Assembly: GCA_020355945.1 (NCBI GenBank)
Contig: CP070627.1
Coordinates: 8,170,732 to 8,192,227 of the forward strand
Direction: 5' to 3'
Length of the DNA stretch: 21,496 nt
DNA from: Candidatus Aminicenantota bacterium
GTDB taxonomy: Bacteria > Acidobacteriota > Aminicenantia > UBA2199
A program made the position numbers and the translations under genes. Shown in pieces: positions 14,784 through 21,496 of the stretch. The notes under the pieces are model-generated. The model worked only from the letters and a program-made list of their open reading frames with translations, was not told the DNA's origin and did no database searches. Position 1 is the stretch's first letter, and each line of letters begins with the position of its first letter.

Positions 14784-15842
14784 TTATTTGTATGCAATGA
14801 CAGCATTGGAATCACCTGAAAGAGGCATGTAAGTGGTATTTTTAAATCCAGCTTCCCTGGCCCAGGAATCAAAATTCGCTGCTGTAAAATCAAATCCTCC
14901 CTCTGTTATCAGCAGCATTTGCAGTGACATCAAAAGAGCATCGGTATTTTTTCTCCTTTCATTATCGATGATGCATTCAATGACCACCAATGCACCTCCC
15001 TCCGGTAAAGCATTGTAGGCTTTGGAAACCAGGAGTTTTTTTTCTTCAAGATTCCAGTCATGCAAGATATTTCCCATGGTAATCACATCCGCTTTGGGAA
15101 AGTCGTCCTCAAAAAAATTTCCACTCAATACGGTTATACGATCAGACAAGCCGGATTCTTCGATTTTTTCCCTGGCATAGGGTTCAAGGGCAGGCAAGTC
15201 ATAGGTGAACAATTTCATATGCTGATTTTGTTGGGCCACTATTATTGAAAGCAGCCCATTATTCCCCCCTATATCACACAATGTATTAAATCTTGAGAAG
15301 TCAAATTTTTCTGAAAAATCCCTGAAACTCTCCATTTGGGCAAAATTCATTCCTCCCATAAATGCCCTGATTTTTTCTTTCGAATCATACGTTGCCTCAA
15401 ATAGAACTTTTCCCGTGTCCTTCATATCTTGTCTCTGAGGTTTCCCGGTTTTTAATGCTTCTGCGAGTTCTCCCCAACTTTGCTCAAATTCCTGCATCTT
15501 AAATTCAAACATCCCTCCGATATAATCCGGTCGCCCTTTCACCAGGAATAGAGAACCCTCGGCTGTATTGCTGCAACGAGCATCCTTGCCATCTCCATCC
15601 CTTTTAAGAATTTCCAGGCTAACTAACGTATCCAGGAAATCATATAATCCCCTGCCATTCAATTTTAAACGGGTTTTAATTTCCTCACCGGTTAACGGTT
15701 CATTCTCTAATGGGGTGAATATATCCAATTTTATTGCGGCTCTTAGAGTTTTGTTAATATGGTGTGCTCTTAATGCTCCCATTATCCTGGATTTACCATG
15801 AAATCGGGGATTCACGAATGGCATGTTATCTTTAGCTTTCAT
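14784..15842 (-). CDS. O-methyltransferase of the acetylserotonin/hydroxyneurosporene type
   Basis: A 352-residue SAM-dependent O-methyltransferase. The N-terminal winged-helix dimerisation region (about 22-100) has IKLDIFTPLENEPLTGEEI and LYDFLDTLVSLEILKR. The catalytic Rossmann part has CDIGGNNGLLSI (189-200), TYDLPALEPYA (213-223) and MGNILHDWN (256-264), whose His261 is the expected base for a hydroxyl group. This family methylates hydroxyl groups of aromatic or polyketide small molecules. AAGGAG, which lies in the last codons of the asnB2 frame, precedes the ATG by six bases, so it is probably co-transcribed with DUF169 and asnB2. It converges with receptor 2, leaving 11 bases. The gene has no counterpart in copy 1. 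The substrate is unknown. Confidence 0.85.
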   Translation of the reverse strand: MKAKDNMPFVNPRFHGKSRIMGALRAHHINKTLRAAIKLDIFTPLENEPLTGEEIKTRLKLNGRGLYDFLDTLVSLEILKRDGDGKDARCSNTAEGSLFLVKGRPDYIGGMFEFKMQEFEQSWGELAEALKTGKPQRQDMKDTGKVLFEATYDSKEKIRAFMGGMNFAQMESFRDFSEKFDFSRFNTLCDIGGNNGLLSIIVAQQNQHMKLFTYDLPALEPYAREKIEESGLSDRITVLSGNFFEDDFPKADVITMGNILHDWNLEEKKLLVSKAYNALPEGGALVVIECIIDNERRKNTDALLMSLQMLLITEGGFDFTAANFDSWAREAGFKNTTYMPLSGDSNAVIAYK

Positions 15843-15845
15843 TCT

Positions 15846-17705
15846 TCACTCCTTTTCTAAAAGTTCCTTTAATTTTTTTTCCCATCTCCAAATGAAAATG
15901 ATCAGCCATAGTTCACGAGAAGAGATCCCGGGATTTTTCAATTTTTAAAAATTTTTTTTATATAATCGACGGATGATTTCCGATTTGATGATTTCGCTGT
16001 GATGGTTTTTAAAAATTTTGCGTAAAACCCTTTCAAGTCGCTGTTGATTTGCATCCGGGAACACCTGTTTTGGCCTTTCAAGCACTTCTTTGGTTAGAAG
16101 ATCCTTTGCTGCCCGACGGAGTAATATTTTACCCATCCTGTCCCGGACCCGGATATGTTCCTGGAATGGGATTTTAAATGCCCATTCAATAATCCGATGG
16201 TCCAAAAAGGGCACCCGGCATTCAACACTGGAATGCATACTAAGAAAATCTTCGAATTTTAAAATTTTCTGTAAACCAGTATTCACTAAATAACGATGCA
16301 TCTTTTCCAGCAAATCACCAGGGTAACCCTGAAAATATTTATCTAAATTATCATATATTTTTCCCACCTGTTTTAATGCTTTCTCATTCAATGTATTTGG
16401 GTCCGGGATAGACATATATGGAAAGGAATGTTTAATTAACGCCATATCAGGCTGCTGTACATCCAGCATTGTTTTTATAACAAAATTTATCGATATATAC
16501 CCACCCATGATTTCATCAGCCCCCTGTCCGTTTAAAATCACCTTAAAGCCCAGCTCTTTAACAGTACGGTAATTTCCAAGGACGGTAAGATACCGATACT
16601 CGTCTGAAAAACTTGCCAGGTCGATGACTTCATCGATTGATTCAAGGGATATATCTGCCGGTTTCACCTCTATAACTTTATGATCAATTTTATCTTTTAA
16701 TGTTTTGGCAACGATTCGGCTGTATTCCAGGTCCTGGTCTTCCTGTCCCGAATAAATATCTTTACCTCCCCCTTCATAAGTAACCGTCACAGCAGTCAAT
16801 TTATAATTCTTTACCAATCGGCTTGCCAATACATTAATAACAGAAGAATCCACCCCACCACTTAAGAATGCTGCCACCGGGACATCACTCACCAATCTAA
16901 ACTTAATACTGTCTTCCAAAAGTTCTCTTAATTCCTGGACCAATTTTGCTTGCGAAGGTGGTTTTTCGACTTTGCTTTCCGGGAGCCCCCAATACTTCAT
17001 TATTTTGACCTGACCGTTCGGTTTAACCCTCATGAAATGACCTGGAGGTAGTAAAAAAACATCTTTTACCAGGGCCCGATTGTGATCGTGATGATAATAA
17101 GAATTTACCAGGACCTGATGGTAGACGACTTCCCAATTAATCCCGGCTGGTATACATTTCGAATGCATCAAGGCTTGAACCTCAGAGCCGAATAATAGAA
17201 TTCTATTATCTTTATAATAATAAAGTGGTTTAATCCCGATTCTATCCCGGGCTAAGATGAGGGTTTTTTCCTTATCATCCCAGATGGCAATGGCAAACAT
17301 ACCGTTAAATTGATGCAGCACATTGATACCCCACTTTTGGTAGGCACGAAGGATAACTTCCGTATCTGTTTGTGAACGAAACTCAATACCCTCCTGCTCT
17401 AATTGTTTCCGTATATCGAGAAAGTTATAAACCTCTCCATTGGTTACAATTGTCAGGTGATCTCTTGTCATGGGCTGATTACCCCGTTCGCTGAGGTCCT
17501 AAATACTCAATCGGCAATGACCCAATTGAACCCCTGGCTTTTTCCAGGTTCCTTCAGCTTCAGGTCCACGATGCCGGAGGGAATTGACCATACGCCGGAA
17601 ATCAATTGGATTTAAAATTTTTTCTATAGGATTATGATGAAAAGCAAGGGCGCCGACAAAGCCGCACCCGCTAAATGGCATCACCACATTTTTTGATCTT
17701 TTCAT
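15846..17705 (-). pseudogene. asnB: asparagine synthetase-like gene, copy 2, with two in-frame stops
   Basis: Colinear in one frame with asnB1 over its whole length. Leu69 (TTG) in RLSILDLSERG has become TAG (17501-17499). Near the end, after LYKKNF, a TAA stands at 15947-15945, although the frame continues as KLKNPG.SSRELWL and WRWEKK to a TGA at 15848-15846, four bases from the next start. Between the stops, SGGVDSS, NGQGADE and ECRVPFLDHR are all intact. A re-start at ATG 17471 would yield a 508-residue synthetase domain without the glutaminase Cys, which could at best use free ammonia. TAG ends several intact genes here, so general recoding is unlikely. The 5' half is nearly identical to copy 1, and the part after about residue 330 is more diverged. 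Confidence 0.85.
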
Positions 17706-18446
17706 TTAACAGACGCGTCCGATTCCTTTTTCACCCCTGGCTTCTTTTAGATTATCCAGGAAGGGTTTGTAAAGAAAACTGCGTTCATCCAACTGACAAA
17801 GCTGCCGATACAGGGGGAGGGTAACAGTAAAGGCCAGGATTCCCGGTGGTATAAATCGGCGCATAGCGATATCAGTGGTGCCGATGATTGCCTGGGGGTA
17901 GTCATAGTCCTTGAACAGCGGCAGCAATTGCATGCAGCCGGACCCAAAGGGGGCAATCACCGGAGGCAGGGGATCATTCGGGGCATGATAATATTGGGCC
18001 CCGATCATAAGAGAACTCAACTGATCGGGATTTACAAAAAAGGTAATGCTCTTGAGATATTCCTCATGATCTTCCCGAAGGGGACCAATCAGCACATGGG
18101 GGTATTGGGGTTTGTAGGGTTTCAAAATATCCAACCAGCGGTTCATCAGCGCTTTGGTATCCTTTAAGCCCTCTGTCTCTGCCAGGAATTTCACAAAATC
18201 TTCCCGTTCCCGGGTGTGTTTTCCAAATATCCAGTAGGCACACCCGCCGCAGCCGGAATTTTCCCGGGTGACATGTAAGGTTTTACCTTCCAGCCAGTTT
18301 TTGTAAAAATCAAAAATACATATGTTTTTTCCAGGCTCCGGTTCCACCACTGGTTCAAAGGGCTGCGCATCCGGTGCATCGTAAAGCCCCATAAGGGGAA
18401 TGGTGAGCTCAAGCTTTTCAATAAGGCGTTCCGGCTTAGGTAACAT
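17706..18446 (-). CDS. DUF169-family protein (intact)
   Basis: A 246-residue protein matching the DUF169 (COG2043) pattern: N-terminal MLPKPERLIEKLEL and GLYDAP, then SGCGGCAYWIFG with two or three Cys residues, FVNPDQLSSLMIGAQYYHAP, and FGSGCMQLLPLF followed by GTTDIAMRRFIPPGILAFTV. The family function is unknown; the conserved Cys residues suggest a metal or cofactor. AGGAGG and comparison with copy 1 favour the third of the GTG-ATG-ATG triplet (ATG at 18446), with the same five-base spacing as in copy 1. The TAA directly abuts the asnB2 ATG. The tight, repeated link to asnB suggests that the two proteins act together. It is the only complete DUF169 in the window. Confidence 0.8.
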   Translation of the reverse strand: MLPKPERLIEKLELTIPLMGLYDAPDAQPFEPVVEPEPGKNICIFDFYKNWLEGKTLHVTRENSGCGGCAYWIFGKHTREREDFVKFLAETEGLKDTKALMNRWLDILKPYKPQYPHVLIGPLREDHEEYLKSITFFVNPDQLSSLMIGAQYYHAPNDPLPPVIAPFGSGCMQLLPLFKDYDYPQAIIGTTDIAMRRFIPPGILAFTVTLPLYRQLCQLDERSFLYKPFLDNLKEARGEKGIGRVC

Positions 18447-18524
18447 CATCACCTCCTAAAACTCTTTGCCGCAGATTTGCACGGATTTATTTTTATAAAA
18501 CCTTTTTGTCCGACCATATTTTAA

Positions 18525-18553
18525 ATAATAACCGACTGCCCACATATTGTCAA
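18525..18553 (-). promoter_or_regulatory. promoter of DUF169-asnB-O-methyltransferase operon, copy 2
   Basis: On the minus strand: TTGACA (18553-18548), a 17-base spacer, and TATTAT (18530-18525), identical to copy 1 apart from a single spacer base. The leader again carries the CCGCAGATTTGCACGGATTT element (18469-18488 on the + strand). Confidence 0.75.
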
Positions 18554-18649
18554 GTGTAAGAAAAATTGCGTCATCCGTTTTTTTTATTGAATACCTGTCT
18601 TTTATTTGTTAGAATATAACACCAAGGACGATGATATGAAAAGAATATT

Positions 18650-18678
18650 TTGCTCCGACTGGCAGTCCGGATTATAAT
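18650..18678 (+). promoter_or_regulatory. candidate promoter for the deacetylase-like gene
   Basis: TTGCTC (18650-18655), a 17-base spacer, and a perfect TATAAT (18673-18678). Transcription would start near 18685, only about 16 bases before the GTG start, so the ribosome binding site would lie at the very 5' end. Confidence 0.45.
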
Positions 18679-18700
18679 TAGAAACAAAGGGAGGTAACCA

Positions 18701-19636
18701 GTGATTTATCTTTATGATGAAATGTTTCTTCGGCATGATGCCGGCATGGGTCACCCGGAGTCTCATAACCGACTGATTGCCATTAACGACGCGGTAAAAG
18801 AGGCTGATTGGTATCAAGACCTTAAGCTATTGAAAGCCAGGCCTGTTGATATGGATATTTTATCCCTGGCTCATGACCCCGGGTATATCCGCCTGGCGGA
18901 ACGCGAATGTAAATCAGGGTACCGGATGCTTTCCACCGGGGATACCAATGTTTGTGAGGAGAGCTTTGAGATTGCCCTTCATGCTGTGGGCGGTGTGTTG
19001 GCGGCAGTGGATGCGGTGTTTGAAAAAAAGGCAAAAAATGCCTTTTGTGCGGTTCGTCCGCCAGGACACCATGCTACCAGAAACCGGGGTATGGGATTCT
19101 GCCTCTTTAACAATATTGCCGCGGCTGCACGGTATGCACAGAAAAAATACAACGTCCAACGGGTACTGATTGCCGATTGGGATGTTCATCACGGCAACGG
19201 TACCAATGACATCTTTTACCATGACGATACGGTTTTCTATATGAGCACCCATCAATTCCCCTGGTATCCCGGCACTGGCAGACATGATGAGATCGGTGCA
19301 GGAAAAGGCAAGGGATTTACCATGAACCGACCCTTTCCCGCAGGAGCAGGAAATGAAGAAATCATCCCTGCTTTCAAAGATGAACTGCTGCCGGCGGCAA
19401 AGGACTTCAAGCCGGATTTCGCCCTTATATCTGCCGGTTTTGATTCTCATGCCCGAGATTTCCTGGGTGGTTTCAGGATCGATGACCACGGTTTCCGCGA
19501 GCTAACCAAAATCATGATGGAAATCGCAGATATTGCAGGAGAGGGCAGACTGGTGTCCATCCTGGAAGGGGGATACAACCTCGAAAGTATGGCATCCGCA
19601 GTGGTGGCCCATATGGATGAACTCTCTAAAATTTAG
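18701..19636 (+). CDS. histone deacetylase-like amidohydrolase (AcuC/AphA class)
   Basis: A 311-residue zinc amidohydrolase of the HDAC superfamily, hydrolysing N-acetyl groups from lysine, polyamines or other amines in the cytoplasm. Family motifs are all present: GMGHPESHNR (15-24), VRPPGHHAT (118-126) with the catalytic His pair 123/124, GFCLFNNIA (132-140), ADWDVHHGNGT (158-168) with zinc ligands Asp161 and His163, SAGFDSHARD (244-253) with Asp248, and LEGGYN (288-293) with Tyr292. The length is normal for bacterial class II members. The start is GTG at 18701 with GGGAGG seven bases upstream; the next ATG at 18716 would delete part of the first strand. It has its own promoter candidate, divergent from the DUF169 operon. 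The exact substrate cannot be told. Confidence 0.92.
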   Translation: MIYLYDEMFLRHDAGMGHPESHNRLIAINDAVKEADWYQDLKLLKARPVDMDILSLAHDPGYIRLAERECKSGYRMLSTGDTNVCEESFEIALHAVGGVLAAVDAVFEKKAKNAFCAVRPPGHHATRNRGMGFCLFNNIAAAARYAQKKYNVQRVLIADWDVHHGNGTNDIFYHDDTVFYMSTHQFPWYPGTGRHDEIGAGKGKGFTMNRPFPAGAGNEEIIPAFKDELLPAAKDFKPDFALISAGFDSHARDFLGGFRIDDHGFRELTKIMMEIADIAGEGRLVSILEGGYNLESMASAVVAHMDELSKI

Positions 19637-19686
19637 GTGGTAGAGGTGGTAGGGACAGTACATTATCCTGTGCTCCTGTTCGCATG

Positions 19687-20592
19687 CTATTTGGCAACTA
19701 ATTTTTTAGATTCGCATTTGTCGGTTTCAAATTGCAAGGTAACGTGAGTGATCCCGTGGTTATACTTTAACTTTTCTTCAATAATCGTGCACAATTGCGT
19801 GGTTTGGCTGATTGGCATATCTTCCACATCAACATGGGCTTCAAAATGGATATCATGTTCACCCAGGCGCCATATATGCACATGATGGATATTCTTTATC
19901 CCCTGGATATCTTTCAGCTCTTTTTGAATATTCTTAATAGAGATACTTTGCGGTGCTCCCATCATTAACACATTGATGGATTCCTTTACGATTTCGATGC
20001 TTTTCGCTAAGATATAAACGGATATTAAGACGGTTAACAGGGGGTCTACCCAGTACATCCGGAATAGCTGGATACAAATTCCCCCGATAATCACTGCCAC
20101 GCTGGAGACCGCATCTCCCAATAAATGTAGGTAAGCAGAGCGGATATTGATATTCTCTTTTGATCCCCTTTTCAACAAAAGTGTACCCGCCACATTAGCG
20201 ACTAACCCGATGCTGGCAACGGTAATCATCATCCCACCCTGGATATGTTGAGGTGATGTGAAACGTTCATAGGATTCTTTGAAGAGGTAAATACATATGG
20301 CAATCAGGGTCCCGGCATTAAAGGCGGCAGCGAGGATTTCCGCCCGCTTCAGTCCAAAGGTGTATTTAAAGGTTTGGGGTTGTTTCCCTAAGCGGATGGC
20401 AATGTAGCTAATGATAATGGCAATGCCGTCACTGAAATTGTGAAGTGCATCGGAAATCAGGGAGAGACTGCCGGAAAGCAGCCCCCCGATTACTTCAACA
20501 ACAGTGATCAGGAAATTCAACATCATAGTGAAAAATAAACGCAGCGTTGATGTCGAGCTATCCATATGATGATGATCATGTCCATGTCCCAT
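19687..20592 (-). CDS. cation diffusion facilitator (CzcD/ZitB-type) metal exporter
   Basis: A 301-residue inner-membrane exporter of Zn2+ or related divalent metals in exchange for protons. It has a His-rich N-terminus GHGHDHHH and six membrane segments (about 16-38, 42-65, 85-103, 119-139, 155-177 and 183-200). The zinc site is formed by SDALHNFSD in TM2 (His51, Asp55) and HLLGD in TM5 (His156, Asp160), the HxxxD pair of the zinc-selective CDF group. The cytoplasmic ferredoxin-like domain follows (HVHIWRLGEHDIHFEAHVDV). AAGGAG before the ATG at 20592 supports the start. It converges with the deacetylase-like gene, 50 bases apart. It stands alone; no metal regulator is adjacent. Confidence 0.93.
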   Translation of the reverse strand: MGHGHDHHHMDSSTSTLRLFFTMMLNFLITVVEVIGGLLSGSLSLISDALHNFSDGIAIIISYIAIRLGKQPQTFKYTFGLKRAEILAAAFNAGTLIAICIYLFKESYERFTSPQHIQGGMMITVASIGLVANVAGTLLLKRGSKENINIRSAYLHLLGDAVSSVAVIIGGICIQLFRMYWVDPLLTVLISVYILAKSIEIVKESINVLMMGAPQSISIKNIQKELKDIQGIKNIHHVHIWRLGEHDIHFEAHVDVEDMPISQTTQLCTIIEEKLKYNHGITHVTLQFETDKCESKKLVAK

Positions 20593-20669
20593 AATGAAAC
20601 TCCTTTGGTTTTATATTTTATCATATTTCTAATTTAAAAATAAAGCCAAAAAAAAACCACAAAAGGCAC

Positions 20670-20685
20670 AAAAAAAATTTTTTTT
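20670..20685. repeat. perfect A8T8 palindrome with flanking CACAAAA repeats
   Basis: Eight A followed by eight T, just right of CCACAAAAGGCACAAAA. It lies between the divergent metal exporter and sensor genes. Such a tract is stiff and nucleosome- or HU/IHF-sensitive DNA. It also acts as a weak hairpin. No role can be read directly. Confidence 0.6.
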
Positions 20686-20765
20686 GATTTTATAGTTGAA
20701 AATTTTCACAGTTTGTGTTAAACATTATAGGTAAGTCCTGAAGAAGGGCGAAAGGTATAAAAGTG

Positions 20766-21496
20766 ATGACCACTGAGATGAGATGCGGTGTGTTTAAGAC
20801 AAATGTTCATTTCGATTTGATACGAATCTTTTTTTTCCTGGTGGTTGTGTGCCTGGTTCTAGGGCTGTTTTCCTGGCCACCCCAGAACCTATTTTGTCAA
20901 AATACCGGTTTCAAGTATTTAAAGAACTATACCCCCAAAGAATATCACGGACACTCTCAAAACTGGTGTATTATCCAGGACCGGCGTGGAATTATTTATG
21001 TTGGCAACCATGAAGGTTTGTTGGAATTTGACGGGGCTTGCTGGCGGCGAATTCCCATACCCAACGATACCGTACGCTCCATGGCCATCGATGAGAATGA
21101 AACCATTTACATTGGCGGAAATAATCAAATCGGATATTTAGAACCGGATTCAAAGGGGACGCTGCAATATCGTTCCCTCCTGGAACATCTCAGGGAGAAT
21201 CAAAAAAACTTCGCCGACGTATGGCGAACCCACGCCACTAAACAAGGAATATATTTCAGGACCTCAAATTTCTTATTTCGATGGGACCCGCATTCCCAAC
21301 AAATAAACGTATGGGAAGAGTCCAAATATAGATTTAACGCTTCCTTTGTATGTGGAGCCAGACTTTTTATCCACAAAAGAGAAGTCGGACTGATGCACCT
21401 GGCAAATGATTCGTTGGAAATGCTCCCCGGGGGTGAGACCTTTGCGGACGTAAAGATTTATATGCTGGTTCAATACGATCTCCATAAGCTGCTGAT
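20766..21496 (+). CDS. two-component regulator with beta-propeller sensor repeats, N-terminal part (partial at 3')
   Basis: An open frame of 243 codons running off the window. A membrane segment (about residues 19-37, IRIFFFLVVVCLVLGLF) acts as signal anchor or signal peptide. It is followed by propeller repeats of the two-component-regulator type: WCIIQDRRGIIYVGNHEGLL, then VRSMAIDENETIYIGGNNQI and GYLEP. Proteins with this architecture are usually 900-1400 residues and continue with a Y_Y_Y domain, a second membrane helix and a histidine kinase or HTH output. None of that is visible here. The start is ATG 20766 (or GTG 20763), with AAAGG at 20751-20755; an in-frame stop at 20739-20741 limits any extension. 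The ligand is unknown. Confidence 0.8.
   Translation, partial: MTTEMRCGVFKTNVHFDLIRIFFFLVVVCLVLGLFSWPPQNLFCQNTGFKYLKNYTPKEYHGHSQNWCIIQDRRGIIYVGNHEGLLEFDGACWRRIPIPNDTVRSMAIDENETIYIGGNNQIGYLEPDSKGTLQYRSLLEHLRENQKNFADVWRTHATKQGIYFRTSNFLFRWDPHSQQINVWEESKYRFNASFVCGARLFIHKREVGLMHLANDSLEMLPGGETFADVKIYMLVQYDLHKLL

Larger units (their letters stand above)
12738..18616. repeat. module duplication, copy 2
   Basis: Paralogous to 6915-11390 in the same orientation, with the O-methyltransferase gene (14784-15842) as additional content between the receptor and asnB. Similarity is very high in the DUF169 promoter region and the 5' half of asnB, and clearly lower in the receptor and the 3' half of asnB. Confidence 0.85.

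Noticed and set aside
17499..17501. TAG as a recoded (for example pyrrolysine) codon in asnB2
   Set aside because: Copy 1 has Leu TTG here, intact genes in the window (DUF362, both receptors, deacetylase) end in TAG, and asnB2 has a second, TAA, stop. Decay is simpler.
18914..19489. Minus-strand open frame of 191 codons opposite the deacetylase-like gene
   Set aside because: A shadow of the strongly conserved deacetylase frame, without motifs or ribosome binding site.
19629..19655. GGTGGTAGAGGTGGTAGGG direct repeat after the deacetylase-like gene
   Set aside because: Only two short imperfect units; no clear structure or neighbour effect.
1..21496. CRISPR arrays, tRNA or rRNA genes
   Set aside because: No regularly spaced repeats, cloverleaf-like CCA ends or rRNA signatures were seen on reading both strands.

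Overview
The window is about 21.5 kb of moderately AT-rich bacterial DNA. Two TonB-dependent outer-membrane receptors show a Gram-negative host. A Ca. Aminicenantes (Acidobacteriota-like) origin is a guess from the style of the receptors and the gene mix; no rRNA or other marker is present to confirm it. Most genes have strong AGGAGG-type ribosome binding sites and several have near-consensus sigma-70 promoters, so starts can be placed well.

Left part (1-6847). The window opens in the 3' end of a Type ISP restriction/methylation enzyme, followed by an AraC-type HTH scrap. Next come a probable two-gene operon (CPBP-type membrane protease homologue, DUF362 protein) and a small NifU-domain Fe-S protein. 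A two-gene leftward operon follows: an unrecognised 458-residue protein and an alpha-oxoamine synthase-type PLP enzyme. A SAM methyltransferase is transcribed divergently from it. The 387-bp gap between them holds two back-to-back promoters with perfect -35 and -10 hexamers.

Middle part (about 6915-18616). This is the most interesting section: a gene module present twice in direct orientation. Copy 1 is TonB receptor (+) / asparagine synthetase-like (-) / DUF169 (-). Copy 2 is TonB receptor (+) / O-methyltransferase (-) / asparagine synthetase-like (-) / DUF169 (-). In both copies the DUF169 stop directly abuts the asnB start (TAA-ATG), and both share the same promoter. The copies have decayed in a complementary way. 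Copy 1 has an intact receptor and asnB, but its DUF169 has lost 534 bp in frame. Copy 2 has an intact DUF169, but its asnB carries two stop codons and its receptor has lost 180 bp in frame, removing the core of the plug domain. Both deletions have short direct repeats at their ends. A relic of the 458-residue gene and a gutted IS1634-type transposase lie at the seam between the copies.

Right part (18617-21496). This holds a class II histone-deacetylase-like amidohydrolase, a CDF/CzcD-type metal exporter, and the 5' end of a membrane-anchored two-component regulator with beta-propeller sensor repeats that runs off the window.

How the genes may work together (inference): the receptor plus AsnB plus DUF169 (plus O-methyltransferase) set looks like a small-molecule uptake or modification module. 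No substrate can be read from the sequence. Without one full set of intact genes in either copy, any working system would have to mix parts from both copies.
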